A stretch of DNA of 64,000 nucleotides, from assembly GCF_900100365.1 (NCBI RefSeq), contig NZ_FNKU01000001.1:1674001-1738000 (forward strand), given 5' to 3'. How positions within the stretch are numbered: the stretch's first letter is position 1; each line of letters begins with the position of its first letter. The DNA is from Pseudomonas cannabina (GTDB taxonomy: Bacteria; Pseudomonadota; Gammaproteobacteria; Pseudomonadales; Pseudomonadaceae). This document shows, one piece after another, positions 26,503-37,303 of this stretch. Position numbers and translations under genes: made by a program. The notes beneath the pieces were generated by a model. It was not told the origin of the DNA, did not search any database, and saw only the letters and a program-made list of their open reading frames with translations.

Positions 26503-27897
26503 TTATAGATGCTGGACGCCGGCCACGGGTTGGAAAGCAGTCCACTGCTTCTGTGGAATCGGCAAATCACAGGATTCACCCCGGCCGATGGGAAAGTAGT
26601 GAAAACCGTGTTTCGCAAGCCGTTCGGTGTCATACAGGTTTCGACCGTCGAAGATGACCGCTGCGCCCAGGCGCTGCTGGATCAGCTCGAAATCCGGAGC
26701 CTTGAACTGCTGCCACTCGGTGCAGATGATCAATGCATCGGCCTCGTCGAGCGCCGATTCCGGCGTGCCCATTAGAATCAGATCCTTGCGATGGCCATAA
26801 ATACGCTGGGTCTCCTGCATGGCTTCTGGGTCAAATGCCCTGACCGTGGCACCGGCCTGCCAGAGTGCTTCCATCAGCACCCGGCTGGGCGCATCGCGCA
26901 TGTCATCGGTGTTTGGCTTGAACGCCAGACCCCACAACGCAAAGGTCTTGCCGCGCAGATCGCCCTGATAGAAGGCATTGACCCGCTCGAACAGTTTGCT
27001 CTTCTGCCGTTCGTTGATGGCCTCGACCACCGACAGCAGGTCGTTGGAGCAGTTGGCTTCTTTCGCGCTGTGGATCAGCGCGCGGATATCCTTGCCAAAA
27101 CACGAGCCGCCGTAGCCGCAACCAGGGTAGATGAAATCGTAGCCGATGCGTGAGTCGGCACCAATTCCCAGCCTGACGGATTCGACGTCCGCGCCGAGGT
27201 GTTCCGCCAGTTCGGCTATCTGGTTGATGAAGCTGATCTTGGTCGCCAGCATGCAGTTGGCGGCGTACTTGGTCAGCTCGGCGCTGCGCAGGTCCATGAA
27301 CATGATGCGGTCATGGTTGCGGTTGAACGGCGCATACAGTTCGCGCATGACTTTCTGCACCGCCTCGTTTTCGCAGCCTATGACGATTCGGTCCGGACGC
27401 CGGCAGTCATTGACCGCCGAACCCTCTTTGAGAAATTCCGGGTTGGACACGATATCGAACTGCAGCAGACGACCGGCCTGGCGCAGGGCCTTGTCAATGT
27501 GTGCGCGCAGGGCGTCGCCGCTGCCGACCGGCACAGTGGACTTTTCGACGATGATCAGCGGTTCGCGGCGATGCCTCGCAATCGCATCGCCAACCGCAAA
27601 AAAACCGCTCAGATCGGCCGATCCATCGGCTCGGGAGGGCGTGCCGACGGCGATGAACAGCACTTCCGCGTGTTCCACGGCGACGTGTTCGTCGGTGGTG
27701 AAGTGCAGGCGTTCGTGATCCAGGTTTTCACGCACCAGGTTCGCCAGCCCCGGTTCGTAAATGTGCACCTGACCCTGACGCAGTTGCTCGATCTTTACTG
27801 GATCGATGTCCATGCAGACCACGTCGTGGCCCACCTCGGCAAGCACGGTCGCTTGTACCAGGCCAACATATCCACTACCGAAAACGCTGATTTTCAT
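26503..27897 (-). CDS. ugd: UDP-glucose 6-dehydrogenase
   Basis: 464 residues from [16 protein letters not shown] with AGGA nine bases upstream. NAD-binding GSGYVG, SNPEFLKEGSA, the catalytic Cys in YPGCGYGGSCFGKD, and C-terminal WGLAFKPNTDDMRDAPS are complete. It converts UDP-glucose to UDP-glucuronate, the first precursor of 4-amino-4-deoxy-L-arabinose. It is the last gene of the arn operon and overlaps arnF by 23 bp. Confidence 0.93.
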   Translation of the reverse strand: MKISVFGSGYVGLVQATVLAEVGHDVVCMDIDPVKIEQLRQGQVHIYEPGLANLVRENLDHERLHFTTDEHVAVEHAEVLFIAVGTPSRADGSADLSGFFAVGDAIARHRREPLIIVEKSTVPVGSGDALRAHIDKALRQAGRLLQFDIVSNPEFLKEGSAVNDCRRPDRIVIGCENEAVQKVMRELYAPFNRNHDRIMFMDLRSAELTKYAANCMLATKISFINQIAELAEHLGADVESVRLGIGADSRIGYDFIYPGCGYGGSCFGKDIRALIHSAKEANCSNDLLSVVEAINERQKSKLFERVNAFYQGDLRGKTFALWGLAFKPNTDDMRDAPSRVLMEALWQAGATVRAFDPEAMQETQRIYGHRKDLILMGTPESALDEADALIICTEWQQFKAPDFELIQQRLGAAVIFDGRNLYDTERLAKHGFHYFPIGRGESCDLPIPQKQWTAFQPVAGVQHL

Positions 27898-28309
27898 GGG
27901 AAACATCCTGAAGTTGGTGGCCCGGATTGCGCCGTAGGTTGATAATCAAGACACCTGCCACGATCAGCGTGACACCGACAGTTTTCGATACCGTGAACGT
28001 CTCGTGGAAAAATGGCAGGAGGGTGGCCAGCGCATACACCAGCGCATAGCTGAGGCTGAGCAGCGAATAGGCACGGCTCAGCGACAGGTCGCGAAGCGCC
28101 AGCAGCCAGGCGAACATGGAAAGTGCATAGGCCATCATCGAGGCGCCAATTACCGCGACGGCGCTTGCATCGATCTGGCTCCAGATCTGCATATCGAGCC
28201 ACTGGCCGGGCGAGGGCAGGCGGCTCATGCCCCAACGCATGCCCAGTTGTGCCGAACTGACCAGTGCAACGCTGGTCATCGCCCGGCGTATGCCTTGGCG
28301 ACGGCTCAC
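27875..28309 (-). CDS. arnF: Undecaprenyl-phosphate-aminoarabinose flippase subunit ArnF
   Basis: 144 residues. A GTG start overlapping the arnE stop (GTGA) gives [19 protein letters not shown]; starting at a later ATG is possible. Four hydrophobic segments of the EamA/small-multidrug-resistance type: [69 protein letters not shown]. Forms with ArnE the heterodimer that flips the lipid-linked sugar across the inner membrane. Confidence 0.85.
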   Translation of the reverse strand: MSRRQGIRRAMTSVALVSSAQLGMRWGMSRLPSPGQWLDMQIWSQIDASAVAVIGASMMAYALSMFAWLLALRDLSLSRAYSLLSLSYALVYALATLLPFFHETFTVSKTVGVTLIVAGVLIINLRRNPGHQLQDVSHENQRFR

Positions 28310-28644
28310 GCCTGATACCCCAGCAGAAAGACGCCGATAATGATCAGCGCTACCCCTGTCCAGTGCCGCGCGTCTACGGGCTCGCTGAAAAGAAAGTGCC
28401 CCACCAGAGTGATCAGCACGAAGTTGATGCCCAGCATCGGGTAAGCAATGCCGACGTCCATTCGCTGCAAGACCACCAGCCAGCTCAGCAGCCCCAATGC
28501 CAGGCAAGTTACGGCCAGCCACAACCAGGCGGAACGAAGGGCCGCGAGCACGCCTGCGCTTTTCCAGCGTTCTGCCGTGTATTTCTGTGCAATCTGCCCC
28601 ACGCAGGTGAGCAGGCACGTGGCTGCAAGCATCAACCAGGTCAT
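28306..28644 (-). CDS. arnE: Undecaprenyl-phosphate-aminoarabinose flippase subunit ArnE
   Basis: 112 residues with four membrane segments ([21 protein letters not shown] at the start, [16 protein letters not shown] at the end), the EamA-like small transporter fold. The start overlaps the arnT stop (ATGA) and the stop overlaps arnF. Confidence 0.88.
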   Translation of the reverse strand: MTWLMLAATCLLTCVGQIAQKYTAERWKSAGVLAALRSAWLWLAVTCLALGLLSWLVVLQRMDVGIAYPMLGINFVLITLVGHFLFSEPVDARHWTGVALIIIGVFLLGYQA

Positions 28645-30293
28645 GGCGCTGACTGTTCGTAGATGAGAATGACCAGATTGCCTTCGTCGTAGCGCTTACA
28701 ATCGCTGGGCAATGACTCGAGTTCACGCAGTTCGTCGTCACTTTTGCCGCGCATGATCACGCCGACCTGACCTTCACGTCGGGCCCTGGTCATCCATTCG
28801 TCTATATCCTGAAGGCGGACTTCTCGCTTTTCGACGTCGGGATAACCAAGTCCGTACTCAAGTTCGCCCCAGGTATTGAAAAACGTAACGTCTGGCCGCT
28901 TCAGTTGCCAGGCTAGCGCCGAGGCCGCACCCAAGTCGTTACTCAGCAGAGACGTGCTGTCTGCCAACTCCGCCTGATGCCTGGCGATGAATGAATCGGG
29001 TGTTTTGTTGTACACCACGGCATTGGGCAACGCCGCTGGCAGCAGTGCGATCAGCAATCCGCTACCCGCAGCGGGCAAGGCCCAGAGGGTCAAGGGTCGT
29101 ACGACCTGGAGGGCGTTGGCAAGAATCCATCCGCCAAGTAGTGCGATTGCCAGTAACAGATGCAGCGGTTCATCTTCATACACGGCGTGTTTCGATTGCA
29201 GATACAGCAACGTTGCCAGCCCGACGACAGCTGCGGCCACATTGAATAGCCCGTTCGCACGCAGCGCGGTAACGCGGCGATGCTCAAGACGCTGGACCAG
29301 GACATCGGCCATTAACAGCGCCAACGGCAACAGACAGGGCAATAGATAGGTCGGCAGCTTGCCCTTGCTCAGGCTCAAAAATGCCAGCGGTACCAGCAAC
29401 CACAGCGCCAGAAAGGCCGTATCAGTTCGGTGTCTCTGAAGCCATATCTGCTTGAATGTAACTGGCAGCAATAGCGTCCACGGCACGCAGGCCGCGATCA
29501 GCAGCGGCGCATAGAACCACCAGGGTTCGGCGTGCTGAGCGTTCTCCGCGGCGAAGCGATGGATGTGCTCGTGCCAGAAGAAATAGCGCCAGTAGTCGGG
29601 CTCCTGGACATGCACCGCCAATGCCCAGGGCAGGCTGACTGCGACGGCGATGACCACCGCGAGCGGGCCGAACCGGAATAACTCCGTCAGGCGTCGTTGC
29701 CAGATCATGTAGGGCACAACAACGATTGCCGGCAGCACCCAGGCGAGTAAACCCTTGGTCAAAAATCCCATGCCGCAGGCCACGCCGATCAAGGCCCAGG
29801 CTGTGAGGCGGGCTCGACCGACACGGTGACTGGCATGCCAGAACGCTGCCAGTGTCAGGTTGGTCCACAGCGTGAACTGCGGATCAAGGTTGCTGTAACC
29901 CGCCTGGCCGGCCACAAAAGCAAAACTCATGAACAACAGCGCGCTGGCAATGCTCTTGCGCGGGTCGTTCCACATTTTTTCGGCCAGCCAGTAGGCGAGT
30001 GCGACGCTCAAGCCGGTGCTTAGCGCCGACGCGATCCGTACACCGAACAGGTTCTCCCCGAAAACCGCCTGCCCCAGGGCGATGAACCAGTAGCCGGCAG
30101 CCGGTTTTTCGAAGTAGCGCAGGCCCATGAAGTGAGGTACGACCCAATCGCCACGGTGGAGGATTTCCTGACTGATCTGTGCATAGCGGGTTTCATCGGG
30201 AATCCACAAGCCATGAAAACCGAGCGGTACAAGGCAGACGAGGGCAAAGGCCAGTAGCAACAGCGCGATATGAAGCGTTCTGCTGCCGTTCAT
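28641..30293 (-). CDS. arnT: Lipid A aminoarabinosyltransferase ArnT
   Basis: 550 residues, integral membrane GT83 enzyme. [20 protein letters not shown] holds the catalytic-site acidic residues, and [24 protein letters not shown] and further helices follow. Its C-terminal periplasmic domain includes the final [15 protein letters not shown]. It transfers L-Ara4N from undecaprenyl phosphate to lipid A on the periplasmic face, giving polymyxin and cationic peptide resistance. Linked by a four-base ATGA overlap to arnD and arnE. No frameshift seen. Confidence 0.92.
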   Translation of the reverse strand: MNGSRTLHIALLLLAFALVCLVPLGFHGLWIPDETRYAQISQEILHRGDWVVPHFMGLRYFEKPAAGYWFIALGQAVFGENLFGVRIASALSTGLSVALAYWLAEKMWNDPRKSIASALLFMSFAFVAGQAGYSNLDPQFTLWTNLTLAAFWHASHRVGRARLTAWALIGVACGMGFLTKGLLAWVLPAIVVVPYMIWQRRLTELFRFGPLAVVIAVAVSLPWALAVHVQEPDYWRYFFWHEHIHRFAAENAQHAEPWWFYAPLLIAACVPWTLLLPVTFKQIWLQRHRTDTAFLALWLLVPLAFLSLSKGKLPTYLLPCLLPLALLMADVLVQRLEHRRVTALRANGLFNVAAAVVGLATLLYLQSKHAVYEDEPLHLLLAIALLGGWILANALQVVRPLTLWALPAAGSGLLIALLPAALPNAVVYNKTPDSFIARHQAELADSTSLLSNDLGAASALAWQLKRPDVTFFNTWGELEYGLGYPDVEKREVRLQDIDEWMTRARREGQVGVIMRGKSDDELRELESLPSDCKRYDEGNLVILIYEQSAP

Positions 30294-31171
30294 CGCTGCA
30301 CGCCCAGCCAGCCCTCGCGACCGGCGATGGTGCCACGAATAATCTGTCCGGCAGGCAGTTGTTCGATGGATTCAGGCAGCAAATCGCCCAACGGATTGAA
30401 ATGAATGCCTCGGGCATTGGCCTGCTCTAACAACCGCCGGAACGCGTCGGCCATGACAATGCCTTCGACTTCGGCATGGATGGTGTAGATGTTGAGGTTC
30501 TGCTCAGCGAAACGCGCCAGGATGAAGTCGTTGAAAGTTTCCACCTTGAGGTGCGGCCCGGTTACTTCGTCGAAGGTTGGCAGATCCACCGGAATCTGCG
30601 GCGTGCCCAGACTGCCATCGGCCAGTAGGGGGCGGAACAGCGAAGTGCCGCGACAGTCACTGTTGTAACGCAGGTTGAAAGGCTGTTTGGCGCGCACGAC
30701 ATGCTCATCGGCGCGCCAGCCTGCAGCCGCGGAGCAGGTGACCGGGCAATCCAGAATAGTGCTCAGGCAGTCCAGACCGAGGCGTAGCTGTTCGCTCAAC
30801 TGTGCGTTGCTCCAGCGCCCGGCGTTGGCTTGCCAGCGGTAATGATCCCAGGCATGCAGCCCGATCTCGTGCCCGGCATCGCGTGCGCGGCGTATCAGTG
30901 GCCCCAGATCACGACCAATCGGCCTGCCTGGCCAGGCAGTGCCCGCCAGCAAAATGTCCCAGCCATACAGACTGGCCGCGCGCGACCTGATCATCTTCCA
31001 GAAAAACCGGGGACGCGCGAGGCGCCATAGATGACGGCCCATGTTGTCGGGGCCGACGCTGAAAAAGAACGTTGCCTTGACCTGCGCTTCGTCGAGCATG
31101 TCCAACAGCCGTGGCACGCCTTCCCGGGTACCACGATAGGTGTCGACATCGATTCTCAGGCCTGCCTGCAT
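30290..31171 (-). CDS. arnD: 4-deoxy-4-formamido-L-arabinose-phosphoundecaprenol deformylase ArnD
   Basis: 293 residues; the ATG overlapping the arnA stop is chosen over a GTG two codons earlier. NodB/polysaccharide-deacetylase fold with [13 protein letters not shown] near the start (metal-binding acid pair), [11 protein letters not shown], and [14 protein letters not shown] with the metal His. It removes the formyl group before transfer to lipid A. Confidence 0.9.
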   Translation of the reverse strand: MQAGLRIDVDTYRGTREGVPRLLDMLDEAQVKATFFFSVGPDNMGRHLWRLARPRFFWKMIRSRAASLYGWDILLAGTAWPGRPIGRDLGPLIRRARDAGHEIGLHAWDHYRWQANAGRWSNAQLSEQLRLGLDCLSTILDCPVTCSAAAGWRADEHVVRAKQPFNLRYNSDCRGTSLFRPLLADGSLGTPQIPVDLPTFDEVTGPHLKVETFNDFILARFAEQNLNIYTIHAEVEGIVMADAFRRLLEQANARGIHFNPLGDLLPESIEQLPAGQIIRGTIAGREGWLGVQR

Positions 31172-33163
31172 CAGCACTGATCCGCTTTTTCAGCCATGGC
31201 TTCCCGGAGGAAGAAATCCAGTGTTTTGCCGATGGTTTCGCTCAGCGCAATGCCCGGGGCCCAGCCAATCAACTGACGCGCATTATCGATGCCAGGTTTG
31301 CGGTGGCTGACGTCCTGATAGCCCTTGCCGTAGAACGACTGACTTTCGACGTCGCGAAAGCCGGCAAAGGGAGGGAAGTTATCGCGCAGCGGATGGGCCT
31401 CGAACTGACGCAGCAATTCCTCACCCAATTGGCGAATACTGGCTTCGTTGTCCGGATTTCCGATGTTGATAATCTGACCATTACAGCGCCCATCGCGATT
31501 TTCAATGATTCGCGCCAGTGCCTCGATACCGTCGGCTACATCGGTGAAACAGCGCTTCTGGGCGCCGCCATCCGCCAGTCGAATCGGTGTGCCTTCTACC
31601 AGATGCAGAATCAATTGGGTGATCGCCCGGGAACTGCCAATGCGTGCAGAATCCAGCCGGTCCAGACGCGGGCCCATCCAGTTGAACGGCCGAAACAGGG
31701 TGAATTGCAGGCCTTTCTGCCCATACGCCCAGATCACGCGGTCCAGCAACTGCTTGGAAACCGAATAGATCCAGCGCTGTTTGTTGATCGGGCCGACCAC
31801 CAGGTTCGACGTGTCTTCGTTAAAGCTTGCGTCCTGGCACATGCCATACACTTCGGACGTCGACGGGAAGATCACGCGCTTGTTGTATTTAACGCAGCAG
31901 CGAACGATTTTCAGATTTTCTTCAAAATCCAGCTCGAATACGCGAAGGGGATTGCGGGTGTACTCAATGGGTGTCGCAATCGCCACCAGCGGCAGGACCA
32001 CGTCGCATTTCTTGATGTGGTATTCGATCCACTCGGTATGGATGCTGATGTCGCCTTCAATGAAGTGAAAGTTCGGCTTGGCGCGCAAGCGCTCTATGGC
32101 ATCCGAGCCGATGTCCATACCGTAGATTTCGTAACGGTCGTCCTGCAACAGCCGTTCCGACAAATGATTGCCGATGAAGCCGTTGACGCCCAGAATCAAC
32201 ACACGCGTACGCCGAACCGGGCGCTGCATCTTCGCGTCGCGCAGCTGCGAACCTTGTACCAGGCCGAACTCGCGGGCCAGTTGCGCGCCGCTGAGGTACA
32301 AGCCTTCATTGCCGCGTTGTCCGGCATGGATGATCAGCGAACCCTCACCACACGCGATGCGTAACGGGTCGTGGCTGATGACCGTGCCCGGCGCGGCACC
32401 GTTATTCGACGGTTCGACACGGGCGGCCCAGATGATCAGCTTGTGATCGCCCACCGGGAAAAACGCGCCGGGGTAGGGCTGTGTGACCGCGCGAATCAGG
32501 TCGTACAGGCGAGCCGCCGGAAGTGACCAGTCGATCAGACCGTCAGCCGGAGTGCGCCGGCCGAAACAGGTTGCCAGAGACTCGTCCTGAGGCGTGCCTG
32601 ACAGCTGATCCCGGGCGAGTGAAGGCAAGGCGTCCGAAAGCAGCGCGATGGCGGCTTCACGCAACTTGCCGTGAAGCGTCAAAGCAGTGTCAGTGGCGCT
32701 GATCGAGATGCGTTGCTGAGCGAAAACGGGGCCCGCGTCGGCGCGTTTGACCATCTTGTGCAAGGTCACACCGGTTTCGGTTTCGCCGTTGACCAGCACC
32801 CAGTTGACCGGTGCCCGACCGCGATAGCGCGGCAACAGCGAGCCGTGCAGATTGAACGCGCCTCTTTTTGCGCAGGCCAGCAGAGGTTCACTCAGAAGCG
32901 CGCGGTAATAGAAGGAAAAGATGAAATCCGGGGCCAGTTTACTGACACGTTCTATCCACAGCGGATGGTTGGGGTCTTCGGGCGCATGCACCGGAATATC
33001 ATGCCGGGCACACAGTTGCGCCACAGAGCCAAAGAAGGTTTTTTCCTCTGGGTCATCGGCATGCGTGAATACCGCAGCGATTTCGTAATCCGCGTCCAGC
33101 TAATGCTTGCAGACCCGCGCAACCAATATCGTGATAAGCAAAAACGACCACTTTAGTGCTCAT
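31171..33163 (-). pseudogene. arnA: Bifunctional UDP-aminoarabinose enzyme ArnA, with a one-base frameshift near codon 21
   Basis: The intended start is the ATG at 33163 overlapping the arnC stop, giving [20 protein letters not shown]. The next bases read GCATTAGCTGGAC where the frame continuing downstream ([19 protein letters not shown]) needs GCATTGCTGGAC, so one extra A (a T at about 33101 on the plus strand) breaks the gene. Everything after is intact for over 600 codons: formyltransferase domain with [16 protein letters not shown], and C-terminal decarboxylase with [16 protein letters not shown] and YSVSK. ArnA oxidatively decarboxylates UDP-glucuronate and formylates UDP-Ara4N. Internal initiation could still give the decarboxylase part. 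An assembly error is a live alternative. Confidence 0.85.
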
Positions 33164-34164
33164 GGCGCAACCCTGTTCATATGGGGAGTTACAACGCTGT
33201 CGGTGGCAGTCTCGGACGAACTGCGCACGACTTTCTCGATGAAGAAACGCGGACGCGCACGGACATCGCTGTACATCCGGCCGAGGTATTCGCCCAGCAA
33301 ACCCATGCCGATGAATTGTCCGCCGGTAAAGACAAACAGCACGGCGAACAGCACGAAGGTGCCATCACCGGCCCAGGATGCCCCGAACATCAGCCGCAGG
33401 ACGATCAGCAAGACGGCGAACAGGCCACCCAGGAGCGCCATGCTGAAGCCGATAATGCTCAGTAACCGCAGAGGCGTGGTGGTCATGCAGGTGATAAGGT
33501 CAAACATCAGATTGACCAGCCGCATCGGGCTGTATTTGGAGTCGCCGTGCTCACGTTCGGCATGCTCGACCAACACTTCGGTCGTATGCCGCGCGAAGCT
33601 GTTGGCCAGAATCGGGATGAAGGTGCTGCGCTCCCGGCAGGCCAGCATCGCGTCGACGATCGTTCGGCGGTAGGCCCTGAGCATGCAGCCGTAATCGTTC
33701 ATGGCCACGCCGGTAGAGCGCTGCACAGCCAGGTTGATGAGTTTCGATGGCCAGCGCCGCCAGGCCGAGTCCTGCCGATTGCTGCGCACAGTGCCGACTA
33801 CGTCATATCCTTGCTCGGCAAGCGCTACCAGACGGGGGATTTCCTCGGGAGGATTTTGCAGGTCAGCGTCGAGGGTGATCACCACGCCACCGCTGCATTG
33901 CTCGAACCCGGCCATGATCGCGGCGTGCTGACCGTAGTTGCGGTTCAGGATCACCGCAACAAAAGGGCTGCCGCTCCGCTCGGCTGCGTGCTGCAGAATC
34001 TCCGCCGAGTCGTCACGGCTGCCATCATCCACCAGGACGATTTCGTACGCGTGACTCAGCTGTGCGCAGGCCGCTTCGGTCCTTCGCAGTAGCTCCGGCA
34101 AACTTTGCTGCTCGTTGTAAACCGGAATGACGACCGACACACAGTTGATTGGGTAAGGTTTCAC
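33160..34164 (-). CDS. arnC: Undecaprenyl-phosphate 4-deoxy-4-formamido-L-arabinose transferase ArnC
   Basis: 334 residues. GT2 domain with [28 protein letters not shown] and [15 protein letters not shown] (DxD), then two membrane helices near 235-300 ([40 protein letters not shown]). It moves formylated Ara4N from UDP to undecaprenyl phosphate. Overlaps both neighbours by ATGA. Confidence 0.92.
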   Translation of the reverse strand: MKPYPINCVSVVIPVYNEQQSLPELLRRTEAACAQLSHAYEIVLVDDGSRDDSAEILQHAAERSGSPFVAVILNRNYGQHAAIMAGFEQCSGGVVITLDADLQNPPEEIPRLVALAEQGYDVVGTVRSNRQDSAWRRWPSKLINLAVQRSTGVAMNDYGCMLRAYRRTIVDAMLACRERSTFIPILANSFARHTTEVLVEHAEREHGDSKYSPMRLVNLMFDLITCMTTTPLRLLSIIGFSMALLGGLFAVLLIVLRLMFGASWAGDGTFVLFAVLFVFTGGQFIGMGLLGEYLGRMYSDVRARPRFFIEKVVRSSSETATDSVVTPHMNRVAP

Positions 34165-35309
34165 TGGCGGGTTTCCAGAATGGATTCAATGGCACAGACC
34201 ACCCGCTCGACATCATCGAGGGTCATGTCGGGGAACAGCGGAATGGAGCAAAGCCGCGACGAATTCCATTCGGTATCAGGCAAACGAACATCCGGAAATC
34301 GCTTGCGGTAGTAGCTGTGCAGGTGCGTTGCGATGAAATGGATGCCAGTGCCGATGTTTCGCGCCTGCAAGGCTTTCATGAACGCATCGCGATCCAGCCC
34401 GCAGCGCTCGGGATCGATGCGCAAAATGAACAGGTGCCAGGCGTGTTGTTGCGCGTAACGGGGCAGGGCGAGGGGCAGAACAGCGCTCTCGGCGAGACGC
34501 TGAAGGTAATGTCGGGCAAGCATCTGGCGTTTGGCGTTGATTGCATCCAGACGTTGCAACTGCACCCGCGCAATACTGGCATTAAGGTCTGCCAGGTTGT
34601 ATTTGAAGCCAGGTTCGATGACCTCGGCCTGGGGTTTTCTGCCCAGTGTCAGACGGTCGTACGCATCGACACCTAAACCGTGAAACTTCAGCTGCCGAAC
34701 GCGATCTGCCAACTGTGGGTCGTGGGTTACCAACATTGCGCCTTCGGCACAGGTCATGTTTTTGATCGCGTGAAACGAGAAAATCGCCGTGCCATGGCTT
34801 CCGATCGGACGGCCTTTGTAACCGGTGCCAACGGCGTGGGCGGCGTCCTCAATCACCGCAATCCCGTGCCGCTCGGCCAGCGTATAAAGCGGATCAAGAT
34901 CGAACGCCGCGCCAGCGTAGTGAACCGGAACGATAGCTTTGGTACGCGGGGTTATGGCGTGTTCGATCTGCGCTGCGCTGGTCATCAGAGTGTCGCGATC
35001 TACATCGACGAACACAGGAGTGGCACCCAGCAGACAGATCATGTTTGCCGTCGACACCCAGGTTTGCGACGGCGTAATCACCTCATCACCGGGGCCGATA
35101 CCGAGCGCAAGCAGCGCGACATGCATCGCTCCGGTGGCCGAAGACAGCGCAACAGCATGCCGGGCACCCACCCGTTCAGCGAATTGCTCTTCCAGTTTCT
35201 GACATTCAGGCCCGGTGGTGATCCAGCCGGAGCGCAGCACGCGAGTGACCGCGGCAATTTCTTCATCGCTCATGGAAGGGCGCGAAAAAGCCAGAAAAGC
35301 TTCGCTCAT
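34161..35309 (-). CDS. arnB: UDP-4-amino-4-deoxy-L-arabinose aminotransferase ArnB
   Basis: 382 residues from the ATG giving [17 protein letters not shown]; codons upstream belong to IS5. DegT/DnrJ/EryC1 fold with [21 protein letters not shown], the PLP Lys in [14 protein letters not shown], and the C-terminal [13 protein letters not shown]. First gene of the arn operon. An IS5-family element abuts at 35318 with its CTAG duplication from 35314, so only four bases of non-IS sequence precede the start codon and no purine-rich ribosome site remains (the IS end reads GCGCCTCCCTAGCGAC). Confidence 0.92.
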   Translation of the reverse strand: MSEAFLAFSRPSMSDEEIAAVTRVLRSGWITTGPECQKLEEQFAERVGARHAVALSSATGAMHVALLALGIGPGDEVITPSQTWVSTANMICLLGATPVFVDVDRDTLMTSAAQIEHAITPRTKAIVPVHYAGAAFDLDPLYTLAERHGIAVIEDAAHAVGTGYKGRPIGSHGTAIFSFHAIKNMTCAEGAMLVTHDPQLADRVRQLKFHGLGVDAYDRLTLGRKPQAEVIEPGFKYNLADLNASIARVQLQRLDAINAKRQMLARHYLQRLAESAVLPLALPRYAQQHAWHLFILRIDPERCGLDRDAFMKALQARNIGTGIHFIATHLHSYYRKRFPDVRLPDTEWNSSRLCSIPLFPDMTLDDVERVVCAIESILETRQ

Positions 35310-35317
35310 GTCGCTAG

Positions 35318-36526
35318 GGAGGCGCTGCAAAAATAGCCAACTGTCCCCACCCTTGGCACACTAAGTTCCTTCAACAGCCTCCCTCTCCGTGAGCGTTACG
35401 CGCGTGCAGAAGACCTTCTCCGAACTCGAATATACCGGCAAGAAAAAGCAGACTCGCCGAGATCGCTTCCTGGCTGACCTTGAACAGTTGGTGCCCTGGG
35501 CCCTGCTGGAGGCGCAAGTGGCGCCGTTTTATAGCAACACCGCAGGCAAGCGCGGACGCCCTGCGATAGGGGTGTCGCGCATGTTGCGCATGTACGTCGT
35601 GCAGCAGTGTTTCGGTTTCTCCGATGAAGGTTGCGAAGATGCCGTCTACGACAGCCAGGCCATCCGCGGTTTTATGGGTATCGACCTGGGTCGCGAGTCT
35701 GCACCGGATGCCACCACCTTGCTGCGTTTTCGCCGCTTGCTGGAAGTCCATCAGCTAACCCGGCTGCTGTTTGAAACGATTAACCAGCATCTGGCCAGCC
35801 GGGGGCTGCTGCTCAAGGAAGGCACTATCGTCGACGCTACTCTGATCGCCGCGCCGCCCTCGGTCAAGAACCGAGAAGGCAAGCGTGATCCTGAGATGCA
35901 TCAGGCCAGGAAAGGCAATCAATGGCACTTTGGGATGAAGGCCCACATTGGTGTAGACGCCACGTCGGGGCTGGTGCACAGCGTAGTAGGGACGGCCGCT
36001 AACGTGGCGGATGTCACCCAGGTTGGCCAGTTGCTTCACGGTGACGAAACCTATGTTTCGGGTGACGCTGGATACACCGGTGCGGCCAAGCGACCGGAGC
36101 ATGCTGAACGGGACGTTATCTGGTCGATTGCAGAACGGCCAAGCAGTTACAAGCAGCACGGCGAAGGCAGCGTGCTGTATCGGGTCAAGCGCAAAATTGA
36201 ATATGCCAAGGCGCAACTGCGTGCCAAGGTCGAGCACCCCTTCCAGGTAATCAAGGTGCGCTTCAATCATCGCAAGGTTCGCTACCGTGGGCTGGAAAAG
36301 AATACAGCGCAGTTGTTCAGTTTGTTTGGGTTGGCCAATCTGATGCTGGCCAAGCGGTATTTACAACAGACGGCAGGATAAATCCGTCTGAAAGGCGGGA
36401 CTGGCCCGCCTTTCAGCAAAATGAGGGCAGAAATCTGCTCGAGAAACGTAAAATAAGGCCGGCAGGTTGAAAAAAACCGGCTTGGAAATGGGGACGGTGC
36501 GAACGGGTTAATTGTTCAGCGTCTCC
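35318..36526 (+). mobile_element. IS5-family element, copy 1 (1209 bp)
   Basis: Ends GGAGGCGCTGCAAAAATAG (left) and GAACAATTAA...CAGCGTCTCC (right, reading GGAGACGCTG inverted), flanked by CTAG at 35314-35317 and 36527-36530. CTAG fits the YTAR target of the IS5 subgroup. The same 1209-bp element lies inverted at 38476-39684 and encodes an identical transposase. Its left flank is arnB; its right flank cuts the TnsE-like gene. Confidence 0.92.
35389..36381 (+). CDS. IS5-family transposase, copy 1
   Basis: 330 residues from a GTG (a second GTG five codons later gives the more usual QKTFSELEY start). Contains the N-terminal domain with SRMLRMYVVQQCFG and the DDE domain: DATLIAAPPS, VSGDAGYTGA, and a YrREK-type region KRKIEYAKAQLRAKVEHPF with the catalytic Glu. 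Intact and identical in sequence to copy 2, so probably active and recently spread. Confidence 0.9.
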   Translation: MSVTRVQKTFSELEYTGKKKQTRRDRFLADLEQLVPWALLEAQVAPFYSNTAGKRGRPAIGVSRMLRMYVVQQCFGFSDEGCEDAVYDSQAIRGFMGIDLGRESAPDATTLLRFRRLLEVHQLTRLLFETINQHLASRGLLLKEGTIVDATLIAAPPSVKNREGKRDPEMHQARKGNQWHFGMKAHIGVDATSGLVHSVVGTAANVADVTQVGQLLHGDETYVSGDAGYTGAAKRPEHAERDVIWSIAERPSSYKQHGEGSVLYRVKRKIEYAKAQLRAKVEHPFQVIKVRFNHRKVRYRGLEKNTAQLFSLFGLANLMLAKRYLQQTAG

Positions 36527-36530
36527 CTAG

Positions 36531-37200
36531 CCTTCCCCATTACAGGGTCGGCACCATTTGGCGCAATGGTCGCTGCATTTCTGACACCGAGCTCGACACC
36601 GAGAGGCTTGCGGTCAACTTCAATGCAGGGAAGTGGCGGACTACCTCACGCAGAGCGCTCATCGCTTCAGGTCAAGGGCACCTCTTTGCAGATGAGGAGT
36701 ATCCGCTAATCTTGGGAAACGACGATCGCTGCAAACTTCTCAACTTCTCAACTTCTCGCTCGATGATGGTCGCAATCTGCTGATCCCGTGCACCGAATAC
36801 TTTGTACGTGCCTATGCCAGAAACATGGAGATTTGCAGGGCTTTAGCCAATTTGCGCTGGAGCGATGTTTCTAACGTTCTTTTTCAGAACCCGGTAGCAG
36901 AACGTAATCTGCCAGTCTGGCTGGTTCGCCCCGGCCCGAGAATGCGTTTCTTCGATGCGGTGTTTCTGGCTCATATACTTTATGACCCACGCACAACCAG
37001 CGCTGTAAAGAGAGTGAATTCGCAGTTTATTTCCCAGTCACCGGGCAAGCCCATACTCCTCGAATGCCGACCCTGGCTCGAAGGCCCTGGTGAAATCCTC
37101 GCCCGGGGTAAATGGCTGAATGGCGGGAAAACGTTTTTGTGCTTGGATCTTATGGGAACGAACATGCCCAAAGGTCCGGAAGTTGAATTTCAGAAGCTAA
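36531..37200 (+). pseudogene. TnsE-like gene, fragment 1 (5'-truncated)
   Basis: Reads from the IS5 border as LPHYRVGTIWRNGRC..., then KLLNF, where an extra AACTTCTC (8-bp tandem duplication near 36742-36757) shifts the frame. It resumes SLDDGRNLLIPCTEYFVRAY, RPWLEGPGEILARGKW, FLCLDLMGTNMPKGPEV and ends at EFQKL, where the MITE/IS block enters at CTAA. No in-frame start codon exists between the IS border and the duplication, so the 5' end is missing. Compared from memory with Tn7 TnsE, the IP-x2-E helix, the RPW/GPxxxxxG segment and the C-terminal part line up. Details of the whole are under fragment 3. Confidence 0.65.
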
Positions 37201-37299
37201 GGAGACGCTGATTTATTCTAAAACCCAGCTGTTGCCCCCAGATAAATCAAGGCCTCCAGAGCGTTGCAGGGACGAAAAATCGAATAAATCAGCGCCTCC
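37201..37299. mobile_element. 99-bp MITE with IS5-type ends, copy 2
   Basis: Same 99 bp as copy 1 at 345-443, here flanked by CTAA (37197-37200 and 37300-37303). The neighbouring IS5 copy 2 shares the same CTAA target, showing stepwise insertion into one spot. Confidence 0.88.
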
Positions 37300-37303
37300 C
37301 TAA

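Noticed and set aside
28310..28741. 5' extension of the arnF frame by 144 codons
   Set aside because: It runs antiphase over arnE and the end of arnT; the GTGA overlap at 28309 is the normal operon junction.
36512..36709. Plus-strand frame crossing the IS5 right border
   Set aside because: Another frame of the same stretch continues as the TnsE-like protein; this one includes IS sequence and has no likeness to anything.
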